From contig JAWNZC010000349.1 in NCBI GenBank assembly GCA_035771165.1, forward strand, positions 1,685,001-1,749,000: a stretch of DNA of 64,000 nucleotides, written 5' to 3'. How positions within the stretch are numbered: the first letter of the stretch is position 1; each line of letters starts with the position of its first letter. Under the pieces are notes generated by a model. The model had not been told where the DNA came from and made no database searches. It was given only the letters and a program-made list of their open reading frames with translations. This DNA comes from Paragorgia papillata (lineage: Eukaryota > Cnidaria > Anthozoa > Scleralcyonacea > Coralliidae). The position numbers and the translations under genes were made by a program. This document shows, one piece after another, positions 14,301 to 23,290 of the stretch.

Positions 14301-14512
14301 TTAAAATCAAGCTCGTCACTTTTTCCAGCAGCTCTTCGATCGCACACAGTTTTGCGCAATTTAAACTGAGGAATTTGTCCATCACATTCTTTCATTAGAT
14401 CGTCAAAATTCTCAATGTTCATCTTATTAGAATCAGGGGATGCATATTTCTCAAATTTCGAACGGAATTCAGCGAGATCTTCGAAAGAGACTTTTTCCTG
14501 GAGACTGGCCAT
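6626..14512 (-). CDS. PLS: Plastin/fimbrin actin-bundling protein, complete 5-exon gene
   Basis: Plastin (fimbrin) cross-links actin filaments into tight parallel bundles through two tandem pairs of calponin-homology (CH) domains in the cytoplasm. The joined coding exons are 14512-14092, 10566-10289, 8960-8742, 8152-7805 and 7225-6626. All junctions are GT-AG and keep frame (phases 1,0,0,0). They give about 621 aa, against about 630 in vertebrate plastins. Order: N-terminal EF-hand-like headpiece (about residues 1-110), then CH1 to CH4, ending with [16 protein letters not shown], which matches the family C-terminus (MVMTVFACLM). Diagnostic stretches include [14 protein letters not shown] (CH1), [14 protein letters not shown] (CH3) and [11 protein letters not shown] (before CH4). 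The start ATG is in good context (G at -3 and +4). Oddity: both EF loops lack most Ca-binding acidic residues. Whether it corresponds to PLS1, 2 or 3 is not meaningful for an invertebrate single gene. Confidence 0.95.
7226..7804 (-). other. Plastin intron 4
   Basis: Holds an inverted repeat at about 7310-7410 (AACTCTTTCCTGTCCGA...TCGGACAGGAATGAGTTA) of a family also seen near 9070-9186 and 41268-41363. Rest unremarkable. Confidence 0.5.
7805..8152 (-). CDS. PLS: Plastin exon 4: inter-ABD linker and CH3
   Basis: Acceptor TATTTCAG, donor GACCAG|GTTAGT, 116 codons. Begins [20 protein letters not shown]; contains [20 protein letters not shown] and [16 protein letters not shown], the start of the second actin-binding domain. 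Confidence 0.95.
8742..8960 (-). CDS. PLS: Plastin exon 3: CH1-CH2 linker and CH2
   Basis: Acceptor GCTTTCAG, donor AAACAG|GTATAT, 73 codons in phase 0. Encodes [20 protein letters not shown] and then [15 protein letters not shown], the CH2 signature (LSPEELLLRWANFHL in vertebrates). Confidence 0.95.
9920..10063. mobile_element. Palindromic MITE in plastin intron 2
   Basis: Two arms of about 50 bp (CTTATTAACC, GGTCATTACGGAAAAATATC) face each other around a GC-richer centre. No ORF. Confidence 0.65.
10289..10566 (-). CDS. PLS: Plastin exon 2: CH1
   Basis: Acceptor TTCATTTCAG, donor ATACGA|GTATGT. Encodes [12 protein letters not shown] through [20 protein letters not shown] to [13 protein letters not shown], the actin-binding CH1 core, with the typical DERxxNxKKLT and IGCNxVNIG motifs. 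Confidence 0.95.
10945..11276. repeat. Partly inverted tandem repeat with telomere-like words
   Basis: One inverted and three direct copies of a unit containing GTGATTAGGGTTAGGG, a GTTCCATTGTATGG word and GGTCAGGTAATCGTAATT. Copies start near 11034, 11137 and 11217. It lies inside plastin intron 1. Confidence 0.65.
11277..11319 (+). repeat. (TTG)n microsatellite
   Basis: About 14 TTG units directly follow the preceding tandem repeat. Confidence 0.9.
11646..13367 (+). mobile_element. MULE (Mutator-like) DNA transposon relic
   Basis: Ends GGTAACC / GGTACCC (inverted), with subterminal arrays of TTTGCCGAACGG at both ends in opposite orientation, flanked by GATAATTC at 11638-11645 and 13368-13375. 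It contains a broken MULE transposase. The 8-bp duplication sits inside a MITE, so the order of insertion is clear. Confidence 0.85.
12340..13050 (+). pseudogene. MULE transposase remnant
   Basis: Frame-broken MULE catalytic region: [17 protein letters not shown], then (frame shift) [20 protein letters not shown] and the C-terminal block [14 protein letters not shown] ... [20 protein letters not shown]. The DFE and the C-x2-H (CLFH) motif are visible. At least two frameshifts and stops make it inactive. Confidence 0.8.
13807..13975. mobile_element. MITE, second family copy
   Basis: GTATAATAAAACAATTATTG ... inverted ...AATTGTATATTATTA. The arms include CTTGTGTTATCAAG and its complement. Uninterrupted version of the 11529 element; lies in plastin intron 1. 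Confidence 0.7.
14092..14512 (-). CDS. PLS: Plastin exon 1: start, EF-hand headpiece, start of CH1
   Basis: Starts [13 protein letters not shown] and ends DDKSLK plus one base of a Gly/Ala codon; donor AAAAG|GTTAGT (phase 1). It aligns along its whole length with the EF-hand headpiece of animal plastins, including GTKHSF (GTQHSY in vertebrates) and SWIN (NWIN) at the start of CH1. Confidence 0.93.
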
Positions 14513-15200
14513 GTCGTCTTAATTTCGTGAACGGTTGTCCTGATTGATGACGTCAGATGTTCGAGCTACGTACAATCGCCAGCATCGCACGCAAAATTGA
14601 GTCATGAATTGAGTTGATGAGTTAATTGACGATCTAATTAGTCCACTAATCACACCCAAAGTATTGCGTAGCCAAAAGAAAATGCAAGTCGTGCTGAGAT
14701 TTACCGTGTCTTTTATTTGGTCACAGACTTACACGGTGGACTTTGATTAGCTTACATTCTCTCGTTTGAGACCATCAAAAATTAAGTGCAAAAATTGTTT
14801 CATTTGCCGAATCTTTTGGCCGCCAATTAATGTAACAATGCGTTAAATTACTTTTTACAAACACTTTTCGTGCAACGTTTGAAAAATATAATCGTTGTGC
14901 TGTTGATAAAAGTAATTATGCTAGAACGTATGAGAATACATCGACAGGAGCAAGCCCTGAAATGACGAAATGGGCGAAACTACCAAGGCTGGTGTTAAAG
15001 AGGTTCTCTGGAGGAACTTGTCAATGGCAACCATTGGGATGGTTTCAAGAGGGTAGTAGTTCATGAAAAACCCCAGTTATCCGATGTCGACAAATTCAAC
15101 TATCAAAAACCTTCTAAAGAAGTCTGCTGGATCTACCATTGCTGTGGTTTATCTTTGGCGTTGGACAACTACGCAACTGCCATCGAATTACTCACACAGA
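14513..15200. other. Region upstream of plastin
   Basis: No ORF and no clear TATA box; a promoter for the minus-strand gene should lie here but I cannot place it. Otherwise unremarkable AT-rich DNA. Confidence 0.3.
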
Positions 15201-15375
15201 TAGACCACTTTCATTATAGCGACTAATTACAATATTCTTTTATGTGCACCTTAATAAGCCTTTCTGGCCTCGCTTGCAATTTAAAATAATTTTTTCCTCA
15301 TAACGAGGCCAGAAAGGCTTATTTAGATGCACATAAAAGAATATTTAAAGTGGTGTCTATTATGAAAGTGGTCTA
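15201..15375. mobile_element. Foldback MITE, family of at least three
   Basis: TAGACCACTTTCATTATAG at the left and TAGACCACTTTCATAATAG inverted at the right. The arms continue through TATTCTTTTATGTGCA and AAGCCTTTCTGGCCTCG. Related copies: about 38955-39115 and a weak one near 4870-4985. Confidence 0.75.
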
Positions 15376-15414
15376 TAGCAGTCACATGCATAAAAAAAAG
15401 AAAAGTGAAAATGT

Positions 15415-15537
15415 GGTAAACTGCCAAGGTTTTTGCTAACGGAAAACTGACGTTTCGAGCGGAGCCCTTCATCAGAGACGTCCGTTTTCCTTTCGGAACG
15501 TCAGTTTTCTATCACCAAAAACCTTGTCAGTTTACCG
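15415..15537 (-). ncRNA. Hammerhead-ribozyme-like inverted repeat, locus A
   Basis: On the minus strand CTGATGA (15475-15469) is followed by a short GGGC/GCTC stem, then GAAAC (15456-15452) and GTC. This is the order of the hammerhead core, with a possible stem I from GGAAAAC and GTTTTCC. One extra A follows CTGATGA. The whole locus is an inverted repeat (GGTAAACTG ... CAGTTTACC). Such motifs occur in Penelope-like terminal repeats; activity is unproven. Confidence 0.5.
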
Positions 15538-15565
15538 CCAACGCAGCACTCTACGTTTAAGTCAT

Positions 15566-15888
15566 TGGGAGCACGGGTGGCGTGTGCTGTTAGGGCGCTG
15601 CCTCTCACCAATAGTTAAGCCCGGTCGGACGGGGTTAGTACTTGGATGGGTGACCGTTTGGGAATAGCCCCGTTCTCCGCCAGCTTGGGACTTATGTGAG
15701 TAGAGTTTAGTTGGTCTCCTGTGCTTCGAGGGTTTTTCGCCGGGTTCTCCGGTTTTCCTCCCTCCGTAAAATCAACACCTAGGTCTTAGTTGTCTACACA
15801 TAGGAGTTTGGTGTCAATTGGGACGAAAGTTCTGTTCCTCTCTCCTGCCACACGTTAAGTGGCAAATTTAATAAATTCAAATTCAAAA
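15566..15888 (+). mobile_element. 5S-rRNA-derived SINE, copy 1
   Basis: GGTTAGTACTTGGATGGGTG and the surrounding bases copy the internal promoter of 5S rRNA (GGTTAGTACTTGGATGGGAG). A core follows with GGGTTCTCCGGTTTTCCTCC, a Nin-DC-like SINE domain, and the copy ends in an A-rich tail (AATTCAAATTCAAAA). Confidence 0.85.
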
Positions 15889-16229
15889 CCTTTTAAAGTA
15901 GTGTCATTGAATTCCTCAACTGATATTATTAAAGGATTCGACTACTCTACGATCAAATAGATCGAAGCGCATGCATGCGAGAGGACTACAAGAATTGGAT
16001 GTACCCGCGACAACGTATATATATATATAGGGCACTGTTACTGCCAATTTTAATCAGCATTCCAGAAGAAATGAGAATATTGCACTTAAAATCTAAAAAA
16101 AAACATGTATGTATTTTTATTGACTTAAATAAAACTGGAACAAGTCTAGTCGTCTACTAATAAATGTGTTACCAGTAAAACGTGGTTTAAGCCCTCGTGT
16201 ACATGTCAAAATATGTCACCGATACAACA

Positions 16230-16282
16230 ATAATAATAATCATAATAATAATAATTAATAATAACAATAATAATAATAATTG
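16230..16282 (+). repeat. (AAT)n microsatellite
   Basis: Imperfect AAT units just 5' of the LINE relic, possibly the tail of an older neighbouring copy. Confidence 0.8.
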
Positions 16283-17084
16283 ATGAACAGTCGGGGCTAA
16301 TTGATGATATAAACATTAACGAAGCTGAGGGTGAAGTGGAAAGAGAAGATTATGGCGTGTTTGATGACCCGGTGACTGAGTTAGAAGAGGGAGATACTGA
16401 CCTGGAAAGGGAATTTGTAAAACAGCTAAACTTTTTGGAAAAAACGACGATAACTGAGATCGAACCAAGAGAAAAGCTTCTGAAAGTAAGAATGTCTCCG
16501 AAAGTTGAAGGAAGTACAAATAGAATCCTTGAAAAGCATATGAAAAACGTTGAAGAAATAGCAGTGATAACGGATGCAGTGTATGCAATGGGGAAGGCAG
16601 TAGCCGTAGTTATGAACGTTACCAAAAGAAAGCCCAAATGGAAAGGGAATGTACGAGGAGGAAACAGACGTGAGCAGAAATTGAGGAAAAAAGATGACGG
16701 AACTGCGACAGCTAATAGCTAGGGCTGGAAATGAGCTATATAGAAGGGAAAAAACCCATCTAAAAGCGATTAAGAAAGAGAAGGATAACCTAAACCTGCT
16801 CAAGGCCAAAATAGGATGCAAGAAGACAACAGATCAAGACCTCTTAAATGAAAAAGAAAAATGGTTGGAGGAGTTGCGTCACATGAAAGTGGTGTTAGAA
16901 AAAAATTATTAAGAGAGGAAAAAAGATCCGGAATAATGCGATGTTTGTAGAAGATGAAGGAGGCTTCTATCGAAAATAAAATCAGACAAAGACGTTTACA
17001 GGAACTGTCCCAGAAATTGAAAAGTTTGTGGAATTTTGGGGAGGCATATGGGAGAAAGAAAAGATAACACCAGAACAACCGTGA

Positions 17085-17930
17085 ATCCTAAAGATCAAAG
17101 AACTCAAAGATAAGCTGAAAAATGTTAAAGATTATGATGTTTCAGTTAAAGTGATAGAACGTGTTCTGAAGAAAGAAAAAAAAAATTGGACATTACTAGG
17201 AATAGACGGTATAGAGAACTATTGGTGGAAGAAGTTGAGAGGAGTAAGGAGTCCATTATGCAAAGCATTCCAGAAATGGATATCAGATTTGAGGAGGATA
17301 CCAGAGTGGATTGCTTTCGGAAGAGGTGTCCTTCTGCCTAAGACAGAGAACGTGAGTCCGGTAAAAGAATACAAGTCTATAACTTGTTTGAACACCTCAT
17401 ACAATACTTACACTGGGTTGGTAGCAAAGTACCTGAAAAATCATGCAACAGCTAATGATATGTGGGATGAAGGACAGATGGGAGCAAAAGGAGCATTGGG
17501 GACGGTGGACCAATTATTGATTGACAGATGTATAATGGATGAAGTGAGGGAACATCAGAGGAACCTTGCAGTAGCCAATTATGACTACCAGAAAGCTTAT
17601 GACAGAGTTCACCATGATTGGATGTTGATTGAGGAATTAATGAGGAAATGGAAAACAAGACCGAAAGTATGGACGAAAGGGAAAAAAGAAACCCAGTAGA
17701 TGGATCTCAATTTCAACAGGCTTTTTGCAGGGAGGCAGCCTCTCTCTGGTTGGGTTTTGTTTGAGTGAGGTACCAATTGGGATGCTCCTGAATGAAACAA
17801 GAGGGTATATGATGGGAATGCCGGATAATCGGGCAGTTAAACGAACACACAGCCTGTTCATCGACGACCTGAAGGTGTACCAAGAGAGCCATGACAGTTT
17901 GAAAGCCGTTGATTGTGATGATTGAGATGA
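17085..17930 (+). pseudogene. Reverse transcriptase fragment of the LINE
   Basis: RT blocks in order: IPEWIAFGRGVLLPK, EYKSITCLNTSYNTYTGLVA, GALGTVDQLLIDRCIM, NYDYQKAYDRVHHDW (motif A), and after a stop LFIDDLKVY (the catalytic DD of motif C). Stops near 17697 and 17922 break it. Inactive. Confidence 0.8.
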
Positions 17931-18844
17931 TTGTGCAAGCAAGCCATGATACGGGAGCCTGTTACGGGGTAGCAAAGTGTGCTGAGATTGTGTTTGAGCA
18001 TGGTAAGATGGTGAAGGGTTAGATGTGTTGGAGGAGACAATGCGGGCTTTGAGTCCAGAGGAGAATGAGATGTACAAATTTTTAGGATGTGAACAGGCCA
18101 GGAAGGTAGATAAGGGTAAAGTGTTGGAAAGAGTAACAAGGGAGATAGAGAAGAGAATAGAATGTCTTACCCATCTAGAGTTGTATAACAAGAATCCCTC
18201 CCTCGTAGTAAAGGGGGAAGTGAGATAAAGAGCATGAGGGACCTGTATAAAGAAACAAAAGTAGGAGTAGCATGTTACATGGCAATGCAAAGAGCATGTG
18301 GATAGAAGTGGCTTGGCGAAGAGAACAAGAGAACGAATATTGTTCAGTAAAGAGAGAAGCAGAGGATGCATTGCGAGAAGTATTGGGGGAAGTCAAATTC
18401 GCATGTGGAAAGATTGAGTTGAATGGTGAGCAGTTGGCTAATTGACATGGCATGCCCATCAGAATCGAACATTAAGGACAAGGTGAGAGAAAAAATAACT
18501 AAGTACCAACAGCTGGCATTTGAAATCCGGGAGAAGAGACTCGGATCATACCGTTTGTTATTGGATGTTTGGGAGGAGGAATGAAGAAGTTAGAAGAACA
18601 GATGGCTACGCTGATTCCAGAAGAGGCACGGAGATTGAAGATAGCAAGAGAGATACAGAAAGTTGTACTGATGGAGAGTGAGACTGTCGTAAAGAAAATT
18701 ACATCACGGATCGTTCAGACAGATTAGTATATCGCGTCTTGACTATGTAGAAGCCTAGCAAATTTTGGTAGCTTATGAGCCATTCCCCTTGCGTGCAAGG
18801 GGTGTAGGCTGTGGCCCACCTTGTATTTGGGGGCTATTGTAACC

Positions 18845-18966
<122 letters not shown>

Positions 18967-19039
18967 AAATAACCCTTTCAAGTGAGTGAGTCTACATGGT
19001 TTTGATGATGTGTTAAAAAGAGCCTGTTGTGCAGTCATC

Positions 19040-19800
19040 TTTATATGTGTTCAAACCAAGGGTAGGTACATCACGAAATGTGTCGTCAGCCCATTCCATG
19101 CCTGGAATCAATAATTGCAGGATTGATCTTGACACGCATCGTTTCACCCGAAAAAAAAGGCCAAGGTCTTCAACATCGTAGAGACTACCTGTTAAACAGA
19201 CAGTCGCAGAGTTCTCCACTGGAACAAAGGGAAGAAAGAGAAACAGTTCGTACAGAACAGAGTACACAAAATTCTGCAGCAGACAGAACTATGGGACAGA
19301 AAATCCTGCGGACATCGCGGTTCCAGAGGAAATCTGGCCGCAGAGCAAATGAATAATGAACTATAGTAAAAAATCCCAGATTGGTTGAGACAAGAACCAT
19401 CCAGTTATCTCAAGTCAGAATATAGAAGAGCGAATAGAAAACCCAGAAGAATGCATGGAACTAAAACGGGTCACGATCTCACAACGCGACAATACTGCGT
19501 CAATCACCAATCTCGTGAATACTGATGCAAACACAGGCATACTCATCCCAACAAATCTTGTGAAGATAATCGACTGTGAACGCTACACTAATATAACCAA
19601 GCTGTCGCAAATGATATAGTCCTGGTCATGAGATTCACCGCAAATTTATGAGCAAAACAGGTTAACAACAGGTTACAAAGCAAAGATGCAGGATTATCGG
19701 TAGACGAAATCAAAGATGCTGAGACTGGATTGATCCAGAAAATAGAGAGAGACATCAGAAATCACAAAAAAACTAGGATTTAGACCAACGACTTAGACTG
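19040..19800 (+). pseudogene. BEL/Pao-type retroelement fragment
   Basis: In a broken frame I can follow LIPTNLVKIIDCERYTNITK and then DEIKDAETGLIQKIERDI, the segment between RNase H and integrase in BEL/Pao polyproteins. Many stops. Non-functional. Confidence 0.5.
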
Positions 19801-20324
19801 TACACAGATGACATCTTGATGCAAAGACGGGAGAACGCGAGCTTGAACATGGCAACACTACTGTGTATTGTATCTTTGGCCTTTGGGGTCTCTGCGACCT
19901 GTGACAAAGGTATAAATATAGGACCAGGGACATCGTACGAGACAAGTAAGTCCACCATCTTGATGTTACAAAATACATTTTTGTTTTGTTGTTCGTGATT
20001 CATACATGCATGCAAGTCCTATCTGGCCAAGTGCCATCCAAACGTTGCAAACACCACATACAATTCGGTTACCACGAGAACATAGTAGGAGCCAGCCACG
20101 AAAAGGTGAATCATGTGGGCTATCGAGACACTTACCGTCCTAAAAAGTCAGTATTGGATCACGTGAAGTCGACAGTTGGTGAGGTAAATCATATGCCGCT
20201 GCATGTGTTGTGGGTAAGAAGATGCACGGGAATTCAAGACAGAATGGCCAGTTATAGGCCGCCTGAAAACAGAGTAAAAGAAACATCCGCATTCACTCAC
20301 AAACCGAAATAGAGTAAGGTTGAA

Positions 20325-20457
20325 TATACTGCCGAAACATGAAACGTAGAAGTCTAACGTTTCGAGCGAAGGCCCTTCGTCACGGTTCTCTCTGACTTCG
20401 CTCGAAACGTTAGACTTCTACGTTCCATGTTTAGGCAGTATATCCAACCTTACTTCT
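20325..20457. ncRNA. Hammerhead-like inverted repeat, locus B
   Basis: Palindrome with arms ATATACTGCC...CATG and TAGACTTCTACG. The minus strand reads GTGACGAAGGGCCTTCGCTC then GAAACGTTAG. The CTGANGA box is changed to GTGACGA, and the plus-strand arm has lost bases between CTGAC and TTCGCTCGAAAC. Related to locus A but probably dead. Confidence 0.45.
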
Positions 20458-20505
20458 TTCGATTTGTGTTTCAACGTAAACAAGAGCAACACCCAAGCCG
20501 AAGGA

Positions 20506-20835
20506 ATGACGAGTGCAGAAAGTTTCAAAAAAAGGTTAAAGAAGACTAAATTTCTTGTTAAAGACATGACGGAGATATTACAAACAAGTGAGAAGGATGA
20601 CACAACGCCTAGCAAAAGAGAGGTCATGCATGTAAGATATAAAAAAACTTTGGAAAACGCGGTAACTGCTGTCACAGATGCCATTTTCGATAACAACAAA
20701 GCTTGGAAAAAGTCAGGAACTATTCAAAAAATAAAGACCTTCGAAGCCACCTACGGAAAAAATTGCAAGGTACAAAAGGCCTCGCATGATAGTAAAATAA
20801 CAATCACTAACAATCAAGAGTACAAATCATGGTTT
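20506..20835 (+). pseudogene. Gag-like N-terminal fragment of a BEL/Pao element
   Basis: Open for about 110 codons (MTSAESFKKRLKKTKFLVKD..., TLENAVTAVTDAIF), a helical lysine-rich segment like Pao gag N-termini. A SINE is inserted at its end. Family call is tentative. Confidence 0.35.
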
Positions 20836-21040
20836 GGGGAGCACGCGGGTGGCGTGTGCTGTTAGCGCGCGGCCTCTCACCAAAAAGTTAAGCCCGGTTA
20901 GATGGGGCTAGTATTTGAATGGGTGACCGCTTGAGAATGACTCCATTGTCGAGCTTGGAACTCATGTGAGTAGAGTTGTAGTTGATCTCTCCGGTTTTCG
21001 TCCGTCCATAAAATCAACATATACGTCTTAGCTGTGATCC
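20836..21040 (+). mobile_element. 5S-rRNA-derived SINE, copy 2 (3' truncated)
   Basis: Same head (GGGTGGCGTGTGCTGTTAG) and 5S-like box (GGGCTAGTATTTGAATGGGT) as copy 1, more decayed, with the A-rich tail missing. Confidence 0.8.
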
Positions 21041-21429
21041 GTGGTCTGAACTGATATGCCTCGATGCGGCCACGTTGATCTGAGTCCTTTGCAATTCTGC
21101 CGCTGCCTGCAAGTAAGGATGATTAGCCCCCAGTCCTTTATTGGGTAGCTGACTTATAAAGAATCAAGAGAACGGAACCACCCGAACCCTTGAACCAAAC
21201 TCAGAAGTAGACCCAGCAGCAGAATTCGCAGAACTACTGTAGGATAGATTGTGTTAGAGTAGGGTGGAACGTCAACTGATCAACAGTCGGGGAGGAGCTT
21301 CCTTGCAAAAACAAGCAAAGTTGATTTTGAACAAATGTGCTCGTTGGAAGTGCTAAGAATATACGGACAAGACCAAGTCCATGAAGAACTTACTCCACAA
21401 GGCTACCGTGCACGAAACCAGCCAACAAA

Positions 21430-21840
21430 AGACTGACTTTTGCAAGATTACAAAGCACAACCCAACAACTAGAAAAAAATTAGAAAAAGTGCAAAAGCTA
21501 GAAGAGTATACAATGAAATCTTGAAGGAGCAATTCAATGAAGGTTTCCTAGATCCTGTGCTAGACTCGCCAAGAAGTTACAGTATTCATTGTATCCCACA
21601 CCAGCCAGTAATCAAAGATACTAAATCGACAAAGTTAATAATTGTTTATGACTGTTCTGCAATTTATCCAAGAACCATTATTGAATGATTGCCTAGCAAC
21701 TGGACAACCACTGCAGCCAAAGATTTTGACATCCTATTCAGAAACCGAATGAAACCAAACAAGGGATTGGACAGCACCTTTAAGTTTTGTAGTCACGCGA
21801 TCGCTACTTTGCCCAAACTTGTACGAACTAATATTGTAAT
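21430..21840 (+). pseudogene. BEL/Pao reverse transcriptase start, broken
   Basis: YSIHCIPHQPVIKDTKSTKL then IIVYDCS, the N-terminal RT block of BEL/Pao (WYLPHHPV...VFDCSA). Frameshifts follow immediately. Confidence 0.55.
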
Positions 21841-22617
21841 GCCTGTAGAATAAGCCGTTCCCTACGCGTTAGCGATGCCGTTCGTCACGCTGAATATTAA
21901 GGGTCATGTCGTCATCAAGCGCCAAGCGCGTGACTACAAATCTTAATATCATTGCGAAATGTAAACTCTGCTGTGGGGATGATTACCCTTTGAGAAAATG
22001 TTCAGTTTTATAATTATTTATGGTCTACCACCTGCGCTATTTCATGTTTTCTATCATATATTGAGCAAGTATTTATTGGTAATAAAACAATCTAAACGCC
22101 GTCAACAGGCGAATTGTCAGACAAAAAGTGTTTAATACTCACAGTATAGGTGCTGTCCACTCTCCTTCGCTTTTCTTTCTTATATTTTTATTTTTGGCAA
22201 TTTGGGTAAAGAAAGTATCATTAAGTATCATTAGTACTTTTGACGGCGGTAAATGTTAGCCTTAGTTATATCGTATTTGCCTTCAAGCGCACTCGCGTAT
22301 TGAAATAATATTTGCCGTGTATGCGTAAACATTCAAGTTTAGCGCTCAGATGTAGTGCTCTGAATTGGTTAATTGTAAAATAATCTGCTTAAGATTAGAA
22401 TGGGATTTCTGGTTTTAGACAGAGGTCGACAGGAGATACGCATAAACTAGACACTCGTAGGTTTCATATCCCAATATGATAGCCTAGTCCATGTGCACTA
22501 ATTATCCCAGTCTCGCCCAATCATGTCATTCCGGTTGACACGCGTTACGCAATGTGTGACGCTATGCATGACGCCATGCGTGGCGTACGCTGAATATTAA
22601 TCTGGTATCTACTCAAA

Positions 22618-23115
22618 CACATGACCAGCAGCCCCCATTTATACCCTCAAGCAAACGGAGAAGTAGAACGTGCAGTAAAGACGGTAAAAACATCTGAAGA
22701 ACAAGGATCCAGCAAAGGCAATGTTACAGTAGCATACAGATCCACACCGTTAGCAATCGGATACTCACCAGCAGAACTTCTCATGGGGAAGAAAGATAAG
22801 GTCAACAATACCCAGAATGCCAGGACAGCTAACGCCCAAACGGTCAGACCAGGAACACTTCAAACAAAAGGAAGAATCAAGGCAGATCAAAAAGAAGAAT
22901 CAGATCAAAGCGGAAGAACTTTGACAGTCGCAAAAAGACATATACCATCAGGTGCAACAGTCTACATCACAGACACGGATTGTACAGGCACAGTAATCAA
23001 GCCACCAAAGAAGCAAGACGAATGGAAAACATTACCATCTTTAAACGTAAATAGCATACCCAAGAGAATCAAAACATTACCTTTGAAAGCAAGAGAGAAT
23101 CTCGGACTGAACTAA
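22618..23115 (+). pseudogene. Ty3/Gypsy integrase C-terminal fragment
   Basis: Open for 164 codons: TSSPHLYPQANGEVERAVKT, AYRSTPLAIGYSPAELLMG, then a basic tail ending RENLGLN. Matches the end of Gypsy integrase (TSSPxYPQSNGxAERAV). The upstream catalytic core is missing. Confidence 0.85.
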
Positions 23116-23181
23116 CATTTAAGATAAGCTAAAGACAAAACAAAGTTGATATTATGTTTAACATCTCAAAGAAAAGGGACA

Positions 23182-23290
23182 TGTAATGTGATCCGATTAA
23201 TATTTACTTAATAACTAATGACGTCACTAGCTTGTATATAAAACTTCTGTTGTACATAATAAAGACCACCATTCAATGTAACTAGTTTTA
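23182..23290 (+). mobile_element. Probable LTR of the Gypsy-like element
   Basis: A polypurine run (AAAGAAAAGGGAC, 23168-23180) precedes TGTAATGTGATCC. A TATATAAAAC box and an AATAAA (23258-23263) follow. The end merges into the minisatellite, so the 3' LTR border is not defined. Confidence 0.55.

Noticed and set aside
15600..15660. True 5S rRNA gene
   Set aside because: Only the internal promoter half resembles 5S rRNA; the 5' part differs and a SINE core with an A-rich tail follows.
16350..18459. Several minus-strand ORFs (up to 244 codons) over the LINE
   Set aside because: Antisense of the LINE reverse transcriptase region; the plus strand carries the RT motifs.
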